Source: Oscillospiraceae bacterium
Lineage (GTDB): Bacteria > Bacillota > Clostridia > Oscillospirales > CAG-272
Length of the DNA: 46,679 bases
Reading direction: 5' to 3'
Assembly (NCBI GenBank): GCA_015064285.1
Contig: SVSN01000005.1
Location: 1-46,679 of the forward strand
The translations under genes and the position numbers were made by a program. This document shows, piece by piece, positions 18,174 through 26,529 of this stretch. The notes under the pieces were generated by a model. That model made no database searches, was not told the origin of the DNA, and saw only the letters and a list, made by a program, of their open reading frames with translations. Position 1 is the stretch's first letter. Every line of letters begins with the position of its first letter.

Positions 18174-19205
18174 ATGACACATAAGCTGTTCACACCCCTG
18201 CCTCTGCGCCATATTACCCTGCCCGGCAGAGCTGTCCGTTCCGCTACCGAGCTGTTTGCCGCTTCTCCCGACGCACACCTGCCGGCCTATGAACTGGAAG
18301 TATACAAAGAACTGTCTGTCCAGCCGCTGGGGATGATTATTACCGCTCACACCTGTGTCTCTCCCGAGGGACGGAGCAATCTGTATCAGAATGCCGTCTG
18401 GGCAGACGAATATCTGGCCGAAACCGCCGCTATCGCAGAAGCCGCCCAGGCAAACGGTGTACCGGCTGTGATGCAGCTTGGTCACGGCGGGATGAAAGCG
18501 GAGAATCACAACGGCGGCCGCAGGGTGTACACCCCGGACAATATGACCAAAGAAGAGATAGCAAGTGTGGTAAAAGCTTTCGGTCAGGCAGCCGCAAGAG
18601 CCATGAAAGCCGGGTTTTCCGGCGTAATGCTTCATGCTGCCCACATGTATCTGCTGTCCCAGTGCTTCTATCCGGAATACAACCACCGGACAGACGAATA
18701 CGGCGGTTCTGCCGAAAACCGGTTCCGCATCATCCGGGAAATTATTGAGGAAATCAAAACCGTCTGCGGAGATGACACCCCGGTTTTCATGAAGATCAAC
18801 GGGGACGACCGGAACAATACAGAAGAATACCACAGGGATATTGTTACCGTTCTGCAGCTCTGTGAGACCATGGGACTGGAAGCCGCGGAAATCTCAGGCT
18901 GGAGCTCCGCCAGACAGGGTATGCCGGAAGAACCCTATTTCATCCACAACATCCGCCGTCTGCGGAAAGAAACCGCACTGCCTCTGATCGCCGTTGGCGG
19001 AATCCGTACCATGGACGATATCGAAGATCTATTCGACGCCGGGGCGGATGCTGTGTCTATGGCAAGACCGTTCCTGCAGGATCCCGGCGTGCTGCACAGG
19101 CTGGCGGAAGACAAGCCTTCGGGATGTATCGGCTGCTGTGCCTGCTTCAAGCCGCTGAAACTGGATGCGGATCCCATCGTACGCTGCCCGCACAGGAAGA
19201 AATAA
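18174..19205 (+). CDS. Old Yellow Enzyme family FMN oxidoreductase
   Basis: A 343-residue FMN-binding TIM barrel of the NADH:flavin oxidoreductase/Old Yellow Enzyme family, which reduces activated C=C or related bonds. Visible features are VMQLGHGG, GVMLHAAHMYLLSQCFYPEYNHRTD (split signature with H, Y and N of the substrate site), ENRFRIIREI and GGIRTMDDIEDLF, SMARPFLQDP near the phosphate site. The C-terminus has an incomplete cysteine cluster, CIGCCACF plus a last Cys about 14 residues on, reminiscent of the 4Fe-4S site of 2,4-dienoyl-CoA reductases but with different spacing. GGAGGG precedes the ATG. It closes the ABC/MFS operon. Confidence 0.9.
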   Translation: MTHKLFTPLPLRHITLPGRAVRSATELFAASPDAHLPAYELEVYKELSVQPLGMIITAHTCVSPEGRSNLYQNAVWADEYLAETAAIAEAAQANGVPAVMQLGHGGMKAENHNGGRRVYTPDNMTKEEIASVVKAFGQAAARAMKAGFSGVMLHAAHMYLLSQCFYPEYNHRTDEYGGSAENRFRIIREIIEEIKTVCGDDTPVFMKINGDDRNNTEEYHRDIVTVLQLCETMGLEAAEISGWSSARQGMPEEPYFIHNIRRLRKETALPLIAVGGIRTMDDIEDLFDAGADAVSMARPFLQDPGVLHRLAEDKPSGCIGCCACFKPLKLDADPIVRCPHRKK

Positions 19206-19222
19206 AAAATGTGATTTCTTCC
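19195..19222 (+). other. Perfect 9-bp hairpin spanning the OYE stop codon
   Basis: GGAAGAAAT (19195-19203) pairs perfectly with ATTTCTTCC (19214-19222) across a 10-nt loop that contains the rest of the stop codon. It abuts the -35 box of the T-box promoter. There is no following T run, so it is not a standard terminator; it may protect the upstream mRNA 3' end. Confidence 0.4.
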
Positions 19223-19251
19223 TTGACAAATGGTAGAGAATGTGATATACT
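19223..19251 (+). promoter_or_regulatory. Promoter of the trpB T-box leader
   Basis: Perfect TTGACA (19223-19228), 17 nt, TATACT (19246-19251) with an upstream TGA making an extended -10. One of the strongest promoter matches in the window. Confidence 0.85.
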
Positions 19252-19257
19252 TTAGCA

Positions 19258-19570
19258 CAATAAACCGATGAGGCGGAGATAACGGTGATTATGCTTCCAC
19301 AGAGAGCCTGCGCTGCTGAGAGTCAGGTGAAACACAGATCATCAAATGGACCGCTGAGGGTGCAGGGAACCCATTGTTTCCGCCGGAGATGACATTTTTC
19401 GGGGAGCAGCGGCAGTATACTGCAACGTGTGGGCATACGTCAGTTGCCGGGGATATGATGGTATCCCGCAAGAGCACAGCGTCATGCTGTGAAGCAAGGT
19501 GGCACCGCGGATATGTTTTATTCGTCCTTGGCAGATCGAATCCATCTGTCAGGGGCGTTTTGTTTTTCAA
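19258..19570 (+). ncRNA. T-box riboswitch sensing tRNA-Trp, upstream of trpB
   Basis: The leader between the promoter and trpB has the T-box element AAGGTGGCACCGCGG at 19496-19510 and a rho-independent terminator at 19523-19567 (14-bp stem with G-U pairs, then TTTTGTTTTT). Stem I closes with GGCGG pairing to CCGCT. Just before that arm lies TGG at 19347-19349 followed by A, in the position of the specifier codon, which reads tryptophan. The antiterminator bulge TGGC calls for discriminator base G, as in bacterial tRNA-Trp. Uncharged tRNA-Trp should therefore allow read-through into trpB. Confidence 0.9.
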
Positions 19571-19626
19571 AAGCCGCTGGACGGTCTGCAGATCTATTCC
19601 ATTCTATTTTTCGGAGGTATTCTCTC

Positions 19627-20844
19627 ATGATGTACGGCGGTATTGATTTTGACACTTATTTCAAGCAGTATCCGGATGAAAAAGGCTATTTCGGACGATA
19701 TGGCGGCGTGTATGTATCCGATGAACTGAAAGCAGCGCTGCAGGAGATCACAGAAGCTTATTTCACCATCTGCAAATCTCGGAAATTTATCGCGGAACTG
19801 CGGCGGATCCGGAAGGAATTTCAGGGCAGACCCACGCCCATCTCCCATCTGGAACGGCTGTCCGACAAACTGGGTAATGTGCAGCTTTATGTGAAACGGG
19901 AAGATCTGAACCACACCGGCGCCCATAAACTGAATCACTGCATGGGCGAAGCGCTTCTGGCCAAATATATGGGCAAAAAGAAGATCATTGCCGAAACCGG
20001 TGCGGGACAGCATGGTGTGGCACTGGCTACCGCTGCGGCGTATTTCGGACTGGAATGCGATATTTATATGGGAACGGTGGATATTGCCAAGCAGGCGCCC
20101 AATGTAGCGCGTATGAAGATCCTGGGTGCCAATGTGGTGGAAGTCACCCATGGACTGGCGACCCTGAAGGAAGCGGTGGATGACGCTTTTGCTGCTTATG
20201 CCAGAGAATACAAAGACAGTATCTACTGCATCGGTTCCGTTCTGGGGCCTCACCCCTTTCCCATGATGGTCAGGGATTTCCAGAGTGTAGTAGGGATCGA
20301 AGCCAGAGAACAGTTCTTTGAAATGACCGGTGAACTGCCGGATGCGGTGGTTGCCTGCGTGGGCGGCGGTTCCAATGCCATGGGCCTTTTCTCCGGTTTC
20401 CTGAACGATCCTGTGGAGATTTACGGGATCGAGCCTTTGGGCAGAGGAACCAAAATGGGCGACCATGCTGCCAGTCTGCAGTACGGTACGGAAGGGGTTA
20501 TGCACGGTTTCAACAGCATCATGCTGAAGGATGAAAACGGGGAACCTGCACCGGTATATTCCGTAGCCAGCGGTCTGGACTATCCGTCCTCCGGGCCCGA
20601 ACACGCTTTCCTGCACGATCTGGGCAGGGTAAAATACGATGTAGTGGATGACGAAGAAACCATCGATGCATTCTTCACCCTGTCCCGTCTGGAAGGGATC
20701 ATCCCGGCCATCGAAAGCGCCCATGCTGTGGCATACGGTATGAAGCTGGCGAAAACCATGGGAAAGGGATCTGTGCTGATCAATCTTTCCGGCCGCGGAG
20801 ACAAGGATATGGACTATATTATTCAGAAATACGGTATCCGGTAA
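19627..20844 (+). CDS. trpB: Tryptophan synthase beta subunit, stand-alone
   Basis: PLP enzyme of 405 residues joining indole and L-serine to give tryptophan. It carries HTGAHKLNH with the PLP lysine, [11 protein letters not shown], the phosphate loop GGGSNA, and [12 protein letters not shown] at the C-terminus, and belongs to the main TrpB1 group by motif. The start is the first of two adjacent ATGs, with TCGGAGG about 10 nt upstream; the longer frame would run through the terminator of the T-box. No trpA, other trp gene or tryptophanase lies nearby, so it may salvage indole from the environment. Expression is controlled by the tRNA-Trp T-box leader. Confidence 0.95.
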   Translation: MMYGGIDFDTYFKQYPDEKGYFGRYGGVYVSDELKAALQEITEAYFTICKSRKFIAELRRIRKEFQGRPTPISHLERLSDKLGNVQLYVKREDLNHTGAHKLNHCMGEALLAKYMGKKKIIAETGAGQHGVALATAAAYFGLECDIYMGTVDIAKQAPNVARMKILGANVVEVTHGLATLKEAVDDAFAAYAREYKDSIYCIGSVLGPHPFPMMVRDFQSVVGIEAREQFFEMTGELPDAVVACVGGGSNAMGLFSGFLNDPVEIYGIEPLGRGTKMGDHAASLQYGTEGVMHGFNSIMLKDENGEPAPVYSVASGLDYPSSGPEHAFLHDLGRVKYDVVDDEETIDAFFTLSRLEGIIPAIESAHAVAYGMKLAKTMGKGSVLINLSGRGDKDMDYIIQKYGIR

Positions 20845-20860
20845 GACATACGGCATAACA

Positions 20861-20895
20861 AAAACGCTTCCTGCAAAAAACGGGAAGCGTTTTCT
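20861..20895. terminator. Bidirectional terminator between trpB and the MBL-fold gene
   Basis: AAAACGCTTCC (20861-20871) pairs perfectly with GGAAGCGTTTT (20883-20893). T and A runs on each side let it serve both convergent genes. Confidence 0.85.
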
Positions 20896-20943
20896 GTATC
20901 GTGCTGCAAACGGGAGGTGTACATGTCCGTATGGTCCTGTCTC

Positions 20944-21801
20944 TTACAGCGGGATCTCCTGCGTGCCGTCTGCTGTGACATAATGCTTTTTGACACCCAG
21001 CAGATCCATCCACCGGCGGGTCAGCGCTGTGCCGTACATCCGGATCCGTCCCATTTGCCGCAGACGTTCGCCGTCCGCCAGGTACGGAGGAACTTCCGGT
21101 TCCGCATACAGCCAGTCCGGTGCGCACCACAGACAGGCTTTGGGCATAATGGCGGCATATACTTCCATGGAAACGTTCATGTGTCCGTGATGCGCCATCT
21201 GTACCATATCCGAGGGAAGCTTGTCTCTGGATTCGCGGAACAGCACATCCCCGCCGTCAGGGCCCAGGTCACCCAGGAACAGAACAGAGGTATTGGGTGT
21301 TGTCACCCGGAAGACCAGGGAACTGTCATTCATCAGATTGGCGTACAGACCGTCATGGAATGTGTACAGAAAGTCGATATGCACTTCGTCCACTGTAATG
21401 GATTCTCCCTGCTGAACAATATGTTCCTTGTGGGCAAATCTGTCCCGGACTGCCCGGAAAGCCGGCAGCATTTCTTCAAGCTCTGTCTTGAAATACGGGT
21501 AGTCCGGCACATTGTGGTTGTCTATGAGAGCATCGTAATCCGGAAAATGGTAGTACACTTTTTCCAGATCAAAATCCGCGCCGCCGTTTTTGGCCATTTC
21601 ATCCACAAAGCCGGATATATGGTCATCGTGGGCATGGGTGAGGATCCAGGCGGAAATATGTCTGCCGCCCACATACTCTTTCAGAGACGGCATATCCAGC
21701 GGTCGTCCGCCGTCTATCACAATGCAGTTGTTCTTCTCTGTGACGATAACAAAGGACATCATAAACTGACTGGTTTCTGTTAGCATATATAAAGTGGCCA
21801 T
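20944..21801 (-). CDS. Metallo-beta-lactamase-fold hydrolase
   Basis: A 285-residue protein with the zinc motif THAHDDH and later metal ligands in LFLGDLG and QMAHHGH, as in the ComEC/Rec2-like hydrolase domains. There is no membrane part or signal peptide, so it is a soluble hydrolase of unknown substrate. ATG at 21801 has GGGAGG just upstream and starts the fold; the frame continues 18 codons further but runs into its own promoter. It is monocistronic, with a clear promoter at 21841-21869 and a shared terminator with trpB. Confidence 0.85.
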   Translation of the reverse strand: MATLYMLTETSQFMMSFVIVTEKNNCIVIDGGRPLDMPSLKEYVGGRHISAWILTHAHDDHISGFVDEMAKNGGADFDLEKVYYHFPDYDALIDNHNVPDYPYFKTELEEMLPAFRAVRDRFAHKEHIVQQGESITVDEVHIDFLYTFHDGLYANLMNDSSLVFRVTTPNTSVLFLGDLGPDGGDVLFRESRDKLPSDMVQMAHHGHMNVSMEVYAAIMPKACLWCAPDWLYAEPEVPPYLADGERLRQMGRIRMYGTALTRRWMDLLGVKKHYVTADGTQEIPL

Positions 21802-21840
21802 GGAAAACCTCCCGGATTTTGTGGATTTGAGATATATTTC

Positions 21841-21869
21841 ATTATAACATGGCATGGAGCACTTGTCAA
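21841..21869 (-). promoter_or_regulatory. Promoter of the MBL-fold hydrolase gene
   Basis: On the minus strand a perfect TTGACA (21869-21864), 17 nt, and a perfect TATAAT (21846-21841), 40 nt before the start. Confidence 0.85.
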
Positions 21870-21890
21870 CGGGATCATGGGCAGCCGGGG

Positions 21891-22057
21891 GCAGGACTGA
21901 CCGCAGTGCTGGCCGCCAACCCCATTTTTCCCCGGACAGCCACGGAAAGCCGCATCCGCCGGGCCTGTATTGACAACGGAAGATTTTGCGCTGATCACCA
22001 CATCCGGTCGGGCGGTATCCTCATGGGGACTTTGATGCGCTGCAGGCATACATATAG
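21891..22057 (+). pseudogene. Decayed fragment of a HAD-family hydrolase
   Basis: This 353-nt gap between genes holds a recognisable remnant. In one frame it reads LAANPIFPRTATESRIRRA, in the next EDFALITTS after a single extra base near 21966-21969, and in the third YPHGDFDALQAYI ending in a stop at 22055-22057. These resemble, in the right order, the middle and the C-terminus of Clostridial HAD hydrolases that read like ATNP-FP---TE-RI-WAGL--EDF. The N-terminal half and an internal part are missing. It cannot encode a working enzyme. Identification rests on motif memory, so it is moderate. Confidence 0.55.
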
Positions 22058-22081
22058 CAGATCACTGCTCTGAAACATGGA

Positions 22082-22128
22082 AAAAGAGCCGTATCCGAAA
22101 GAGAGTATCCGGCGGACGCGGCTCTTTT
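22082..22128 (-). terminator. Terminator downstream of the GH127 gene
   Basis: Arms at 22082-22097 and 22113-22128 (AAAAGAGCCG with a two-base mismatch, then TCCG) form a 16-bp stem. On the minus strand a TTTTT run follows. It ends the minD-mgsA-ymdB-GH127 direction. Confidence 0.75.
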
Positions 22129-22154
22129 GCGGTTGTAAAATCAGGGAGCCCCGA

Positions 22155-23999
22155 TCAGTCCAGCTTCATCCAGCAGGAGAGCTTGTGACCGGCGATCTGT
22201 GCGGCGGAGCTGTAGTCAACCAGTTCGGCGATACGGCCGTCCACATGGGGCACATCAATGGTCAGGTGGCAGGGAACGGGTGCGGTGGTAGAGAGACCGC
22301 TGGCCATCAGTTCCCGCAGTTCCACAGGCGCAAATTTGGGTTCTTCCTCGCCGGTGCCGTCAATGGCGAACACCACAGGACCTCTGACGATGGCAAACCG
22401 GTCGTGCACTTCGCTTTCCTTCACGAAATCCTGGGGATGTACCAGACGCAGGGTCATTTCCAGGCTCAGCGTGATGGTATCGCCGTCTTTCCATTCCCGG
22501 TCGATGGTCACGTAGGTGCCGGCTTCGGCGTCCACAATCTCGTTGTTTACATACAGGGAAGTGTGAATGGACCATGCGGGGATCCGCAGAGAAATGGAGA
22601 AGGCACCGTCAGGATTCCGGAGGGTATACCGTACCGCACCCTTGGTGGGATAATTGGTTTCCGCAATCAGGGTGCACTTCGGGGTTTTGATGGAGCCGTT
22701 GCGGTACAGGTTCAGGACAACATTGTTATCCTTGTCCACGCAGGCAGAAGCAATGCCTTCCAGCGCAAACCCGGCGGAAGCGATGCAGACACAGCAGCCG
22801 TAGTGGCTCTTGTCGTTGATGGTCTTGTAGCCGCCGATGCTCTTGGGGAAACGATGGTTCCAGATCATGGGGTTGTAGCTGTGGATGGGCAGGGGGATAC
22901 CGCCGTTGTCTTCCGGATCGATTTCCCGTTTCAGAGCAGCGGACATGGCATTGTAGGCAGCGGTCTCAAACGCATCCATATAGCGGATGTCTCCGGTGAG
23001 ACGGAAGAGCTGCCACAGGAACTTCATCCAGGTCACGGTTACGCAGGTTTCCAGCATGATGCCCCGGAGGTTTTCGTCACACTGCACCAGGGCGGCATGG
23101 TTGAAAATTTCATGTTCGCAGCCCAGACAGCCGATGATAGCCTGTTCTTCCGCCAGAACCCGGTTGGCAAAGCGGATCAGCGCCTGTGTGTGCTTTTCGC
23201 AGGGCTTGACTTTGTTGTATTCCGCCAGACCTTCGAAGCAGGAGATCATTTCATATGCCTTGCGCACATGATAATCGTATACGGCGGTGTCGTCTTCGTA
23301 AGCCTTTTCAAAGAGATTCACAGTGGCAGTGCCGCCGAAGGAAAGGATGTATTCCGCAAAATCCAGATACCGCTGTTCGCCGGTGATGTTGTACAGGAAC
23401 ATGTAGGGTTCCATGATGGAGCAGGAGTTGAGCCCGTCCCAGTGGCTGGTAGCCTTTGCCAGGTTCAGCTTGCCCTCTTCTTCCGGGCCGAACTTGGAAA
23501 TGATGTAGTCTGCATGGGCAATCAGTGCGGTAACGATTCTGTCCGCCAGCGCTTCATCCCGGCAGATCTCCAGGAAATACTCCATACCCAGCAGGATGTA
23601 CTTCCGGCCCCACAGATCCCAGCCGTGAAATTCCGCTTCCACGGAGTAGGTGGAGAAACGGCCCAGACTGTCCTGTGCGGTCAGCATGTCTTCTACGGTT
23701 TCCTGCAGTACGGCGTACAGCTCCTCGTCGCCGGTAACCTGCCAGGTAAAGCAGGCGCCCCGCATCATTTTGCCCCAGTATTCGCATCTCCAGCCGTTGT
23801 CCGCATCGTCCACACCGGGATTCCGGAACAGATCCACGAACAGTTTCCATACGCCCGCATCCTTCAGCTGCAGGTTCACCATTCTGTCCAGATCTTCGGA
23901 CAGCCAGTCGGAAAAGCTTACGGAACCGGCAGGCAGGGCAAAGTACTTGTCCGTGTTGCCGTAATGGGCCTTGGAAGCGGCTATTTTTTCTGCATACAT
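22155..23999 (-). CDS. GH127 family beta-L-arabinofuranosidase
   Basis: The 614-residue protein matches the DUF1680/GH127 family typified by bifidobacterial HypBA1, which frees L-arabinofuranose from beta-1,2-linked arabinooligosaccharides of hydroxyproline-rich plant glycoproteins. The zinc and nucleophile set is complete: E317-T-C319 and the pair C402-C403 in YGCC, corresponding to Glu338, Cys340, Cys417 and Cys418 of HypBA1. GH146 is a close alternative. There is no signal peptide, so it acts inside the cell. GAGGAG precedes the ATG. It lies only 36 nt behind ymdB on the same strand with no promoter visible in between, an unexpected coupling to housekeeping genes. Confidence 0.92.
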   Translation of the reverse strand: MYAEKIAASKAHYGNTDKYFALPAGSVSFSDWLSEDLDRMVNLQLKDAGVWKLFVDLFRNPGVDDADNGWRCEYWGKMMRGACFTWQVTGDEELYAVLQETVEDMLTAQDSLGRFSTYSVEAEFHGWDLWGRKYILLGMEYFLEICRDEALADRIVTALIAHADYIISKFGPEEEGKLNLAKATSHWDGLNSCSIMEPYMFLYNITGEQRYLDFAEYILSFGGTATVNLFEKAYEDDTAVYDYHVRKAYEMISCFEGLAEYNKVKPCEKHTQALIRFANRVLAEEQAIIGCLGCEHEIFNHAALVQCDENLRGIMLETCVTVTWMKFLWQLFRLTGDIRYMDAFETAAYNAMSAALKREIDPEDNGGIPLPIHSYNPMIWNHRFPKSIGGYKTINDKSHYGCCVCIASAGFALEGIASACVDKDNNVVLNLYRNGSIKTPKCTLIAETNYPTKGAVRYTLRNPDGAFSISLRIPAWSIHTSLYVNNEIVDAEAGTYVTIDREWKDGDTITLSLEMTLRLVHPQDFVKESEVHDRFAIVRGPVVFAIDGTGEEEPKFAPVELRELMASGLSTTAPVPCHLTIDVPHVDGRIAELVDYSSAAQIAGHKLSCWMKLD

Positions 24000-24035
24000 A
24001 ATGATAGTCTCCTCTTGTTGGTAGGATGAAAGATG

Positions 24036-24818
24036 TCAGAGTTTTATAAAAACCTGTTCGGTTTTCGTGCATTTTTTGGTGGCGGGATCGATGGTGAACA
24101 CCGCGCCGTGCAGCTGGATATCCCCATCTGCTGGTTCAAACTGCACCGGGGTTTTCACCAGATATTTATGCAGGATGGATTCGGTTTTGACGCCGAGGAT
24201 CCCTGCGTGGGAACCGCACATGCCCAGATCCGTGATATAGCCGGTGCCGCCGGGAAGAATCTGCAGATCTGCCGTGGCCACATGGGTATGGGTGCCCCAG
24301 AGCGCGGACAGTCTGCCGTCAAACCGACGGGCCAGAGCCAGTTTTTCGCTGGTAGCCTCGGCGTGGAAATCGCAGACGGCAATATCGTAGCGAGCGGCTT
24401 CCCGGGTCAGGATCCGATCCAGGGTGTCAAAAGGAGAAGCCAGCGGATCCATAAAAATGCATCCTGCCAGATTGGCAACCAGCACTGTGTATCCCTGCAG
24501 CTCCACCAGCACATAACCCATTCCGGGCGCTTCGGCAGGGTAGTTGGCGGGTCGGATCAGATATTCGCCGTCATCCAGCATCCGGTACAGTTCTCTCCGG
24601 CGCCAGGTGTGATTTCCGCCGGTGATAACGTCAGCGCCGCAGTCATACAGGCGTTGGGCTGCGTCTACGGTCAGACCGTTGCCTTCCGCAGCGTTTTCGC
24701 CGTTGACCACCACAAGATCCGGCGCATATTTTTCTCTGAGTCTGCGCATGCCGCCGTTTTCCAGAGCCTGAACTCCGGCACGGCTGACCACGTCACCCAG
24801 ACAAAGCAGTGTGATCAT
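24036..24818 (-). CDS. ymdB: YmdB-family metallophosphoesterase
   Basis: The 260-residue protein belongs to the YmdB group of calcineurin-like phosphoesterases. B. subtilis YmdB hydrolyses 2',3'-cyclic nucleotides and affects motility versus biofilm choice. All metal motifs are present: CLGDVVSRAG, VVVNGENAAEG, GGNHTW, DFHAEATSEK and WGTHTHVATAD. GGGAG precedes the ATG. It lies downstream of the methylglyoxal synthase-like gene after a 134-nt gap that may contain a weak terminator, and 36 nt upstream of the GH127 gene. Confidence 0.93.
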   Translation of the reverse strand: MITLLCLGDVVSRAGVQALENGGMRRLREKYAPDLVVVNGENAAEGNGLTVDAAQRLYDCGADVITGGNHTWRRRELYRMLDDGEYLIRPANYPAEAPGMGYVLVELQGYTVLVANLAGCIFMDPLASPFDTLDRILTREAARYDIAVCDFHAEATSEKLALARRFDGRLSALWGTHTHVATADLQILPGGTGYITDLGMCGSHAGILGVKTESILHKYLVKTPVQFEPADGDIQLHGAVFTIDPATKKCTKTEQVFIKL

Positions 24819-24865
24819 ACAGTTTCTCCCGATCAGGTATTGGGGTGTCAGATGTCCCCGGATAC

Positions 24866-24902
24866 GAAAAAACGGCCTCCCCCATGACGGACGGATAGCC
24901 GT
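24866..24902 (-). terminator. Possible weak terminator after the mgsA-like gene
   Basis: On the minus strand ACGGC and GCCGT (24902-24898 and 24876-24872) can pair across a 21-nt loop with some inner pairing, followed by TTTTTT. The stem is short, so read-through into ymdB is likely. Confidence 0.4.
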
Positions 24903-24952
24903 AAATCCGCTGCCTGTACAGATATACGGATGAAAACAGACAGCGGGGCAGG

Positions 24953-25390
24953 TTAATAGGACAGACCTCTGCGGCGGCGGTTATAGTCAGACTTGGGGTT
25001 GACAATTTCACGCCAGTCCAGATCCCCGTGATCCAGAGCGCAGATCAGCACTTCTGCTGTAGCAATGTTGGTGGCAACGGGCACATTGTGTACGTCGCAC
25101 ATCCGCAGCAGATTGTGTTCGCTTTCGTCATCTTCGTGGGTGGGGCTTGTACTTCTGAAGTACAGCAGAACGTCGATTTCATTATAGGAAATCCGGGATG
25201 TGATCTGCTGCTCGCCGCCGTTGTAGCCGGGCAGCAACTTTTCGATCTCCAGACCGGTCGCTTCCTGCACATATTTACCGGTGGTACTGGTGGCACAAAT
25301 ATTGTGTTTGGACAGAATACCGCAGTATGCAATGCAGAATTGGGTCATCAATTCCTTTTTGGTGTCATCGGCGATCAGTGCAATATCCAT
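24953..25390 (-). CDS. mgsA: Methylglyoxal synthase-like protein
   Basis: Methylglyoxal synthase converts dihydroxyacetone phosphate to methylglyoxal, relieving sugar-phosphate stress. This 145-residue protein aligns over the full fold: IALIADDTKK, ICATSTTGKYVQEATG, VPVATNIATAEVLI. Several active-site positions differ from the E. coli enzyme: the catalytic Asp71 of GGDQQ is Glu60 (GGEQQ), Ser65 of the phosphate loop is Pro, and the usual W-D-P is R-S-T. The His98 and Asp101 equivalents are kept (H85, D88). Activity is therefore uncertain. The start at 25390 has AGGAA upstream and fits the family N-terminus. Its place 59 nt behind a minD-like gene matches a recurrent Clostridial order. Confidence 0.85.
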   Translation of the reverse strand: MDIALIADDTKKELMTQFCIAYCGILSKHNICATSTTGKYVQEATGLEIEKLLPGYNGGEQQITSRISYNEIDVLLYFRSTSPTHEDDESEHNLLRMCDVHNVPVATNIATAEVLICALDHGDLDWREIVNPKSDYNRRRRGLSY

Positions 25391-25449
25391 AAATGAAAAC
25401 CGTTCCTTTCCTGTTTCTTGTGTATCTGAAGGTATTGCTGACAAAGTTA

Positions 25450-26241
25450 TTACAGTGCGTGCTTTCGTTTCATATGCCGGATGCCTGTGAACAGCGGAAC
25501 ATCCCAGCCTTCCAGCCGTCTGGCCAGGTTGGCATATGCCTGCATGGCGGGGCATCCTGCAGCCGGCAGTTTTCCCTTTTCCTGGGCTTTCAGCAGTTTC
25601 GGATCCAGCGGAACCACCGCAGCGCATTTCAGAGAACACCGGTCGATCATCTCAAGCATACCGGCCCGCTGGTTCCGTCTGGCAGCGTCGATGTCAAAAG
25701 AACAGATCACCAGCCGTACTTTGGTGACAGACGAAAGCAGGGAAGCTGAGTAGGAGGCGGCGCGGATCGAAGCGGGTGACTGTTCGGCACAGACCAGCGC
25801 CACTTTGGAAAGAGGAGCCAGCGCCCGGGGGATCTCATAACCGCTGCCGGTATCCCACAGCACCACATCATACGCGTCGGAAAGCAGGAGACTGCATCCA
25901 TAAGCAACCGCTTCCGGATATCCTCCGGGGAACTTTTCCAGCACCTGTGCTTCCTCCAGCCTGGTGGGGGCAGGGCAGAAGTGCAGATCCGGCAGTTCGG
26001 GAAACGGAACAAGAAGCGCCTGCTCCGGTGTACACCTTCCCAGGATCAGATCTCCCAGGTGGAACAGAGCTTTGTCATCGGTACCCGAAAACATTTCCAG
26101 AGAACGGGACGATACGTCACAATCGACCAGCAGAACCCGTCTGCCGGCACGGGCAAAGACCGCGGCCAGCCCCAGGGCAGTTGTGGATTTACCCACGCCG
26201 CCTTTGGAGGATGCGATCAGACAATGTACAGGGGAACTCAT
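25450..26241 (-). CDS. minD: MinD/ParA-type ATPase
   Basis: A 263-residue deviant Walker A ATPase: SSKGGVGKSTTALGLA at the N-terminus, LLVDCDVSSRSLE as switch I, and VLWDTGSGYEI in the place of Walker B. MinD places the division site by membrane-bound oscillation or polar gradients. The C-terminus ends in a basic HMKRKHAL instead of a clear amphipathic membrane-targeting helix, and neither minC nor minE is here, so another ParA-like role remains possible. The following methylglyoxal synthase gene supports MinD by conserved neighbourhood. ATG at 26241 with AAGGCGGG upstream is chosen over the longer frame. Confidence 0.8.
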   Translation of the reverse strand: MSSPVHCLIASSKGGVGKSTTALGLAAVFARAGRRVLLVDCDVSSRSLEMFSGTDDKALFHLGDLILGRCTPEQALLVPFPELPDLHFCPAPTRLEEAQVLEKFPGGYPEAVAYGCSLLLSDAYDVVLWDTGSGYEIPRALAPLSKVALVCAEQSPASIRAASYSASLLSSVTKVRLVICSFDIDAARRNQRAGMLEMIDRCSLKCAAVVPLDPKLLKAQEKGKLPAAGCPAMQAYANLARRLEGWDVPLFTGIRHMKRKHAL

Positions 26242-26343
26242 GGAATACCCGCCTTCTGTTTTCTGGACAACGACAGGGCAGAGGAAGCTTTCTTTTGTGC
26301 ATCCTTGCAACAATATCGTTATTTTAGCCTATGGAACACGTAA

Positions 26344-26373
26344 ATTATACCACTAACCACACTATATTGTCAA
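26344..26373 (-). promoter_or_regulatory. Promoter of the minD operon
   Basis: On the minus strand a perfect TTGACA (26373-26368), 18 nt, and a perfect TATAAT (26349-26344), about 100 nt before minD. Confidence 0.8.
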
Positions 26374-26500
26374 TACCTACAGAAATATTTTTCTTTTTAT
26401 TTGCACGAACGATACAAAATGCAGAATTTTCATGGTGGTAATCATAAGAGCCGACTGGAAAAATGATATACGGAAATCTGTAAAAATATATGGATCCCTG

Positions 26501-26529
26501 TTGCAATTTGCTCCTGTTCCTGTTATAAT
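26501..26529 (+). promoter_or_regulatory. Promoter of the glyA operon
   Basis: TTGCAA (26501-26506), 17 nt, TATAAT (26524-26529), 58 nt before glyA. Confidence 0.75.

Noticed and set aside
22077-24029. 650-codon open frame antisense to the GH127 gene
   Set aside because: The GH127 gene on the other strand has an intact zinc/Cys site and start; the antisense frame has no recognisable motif.
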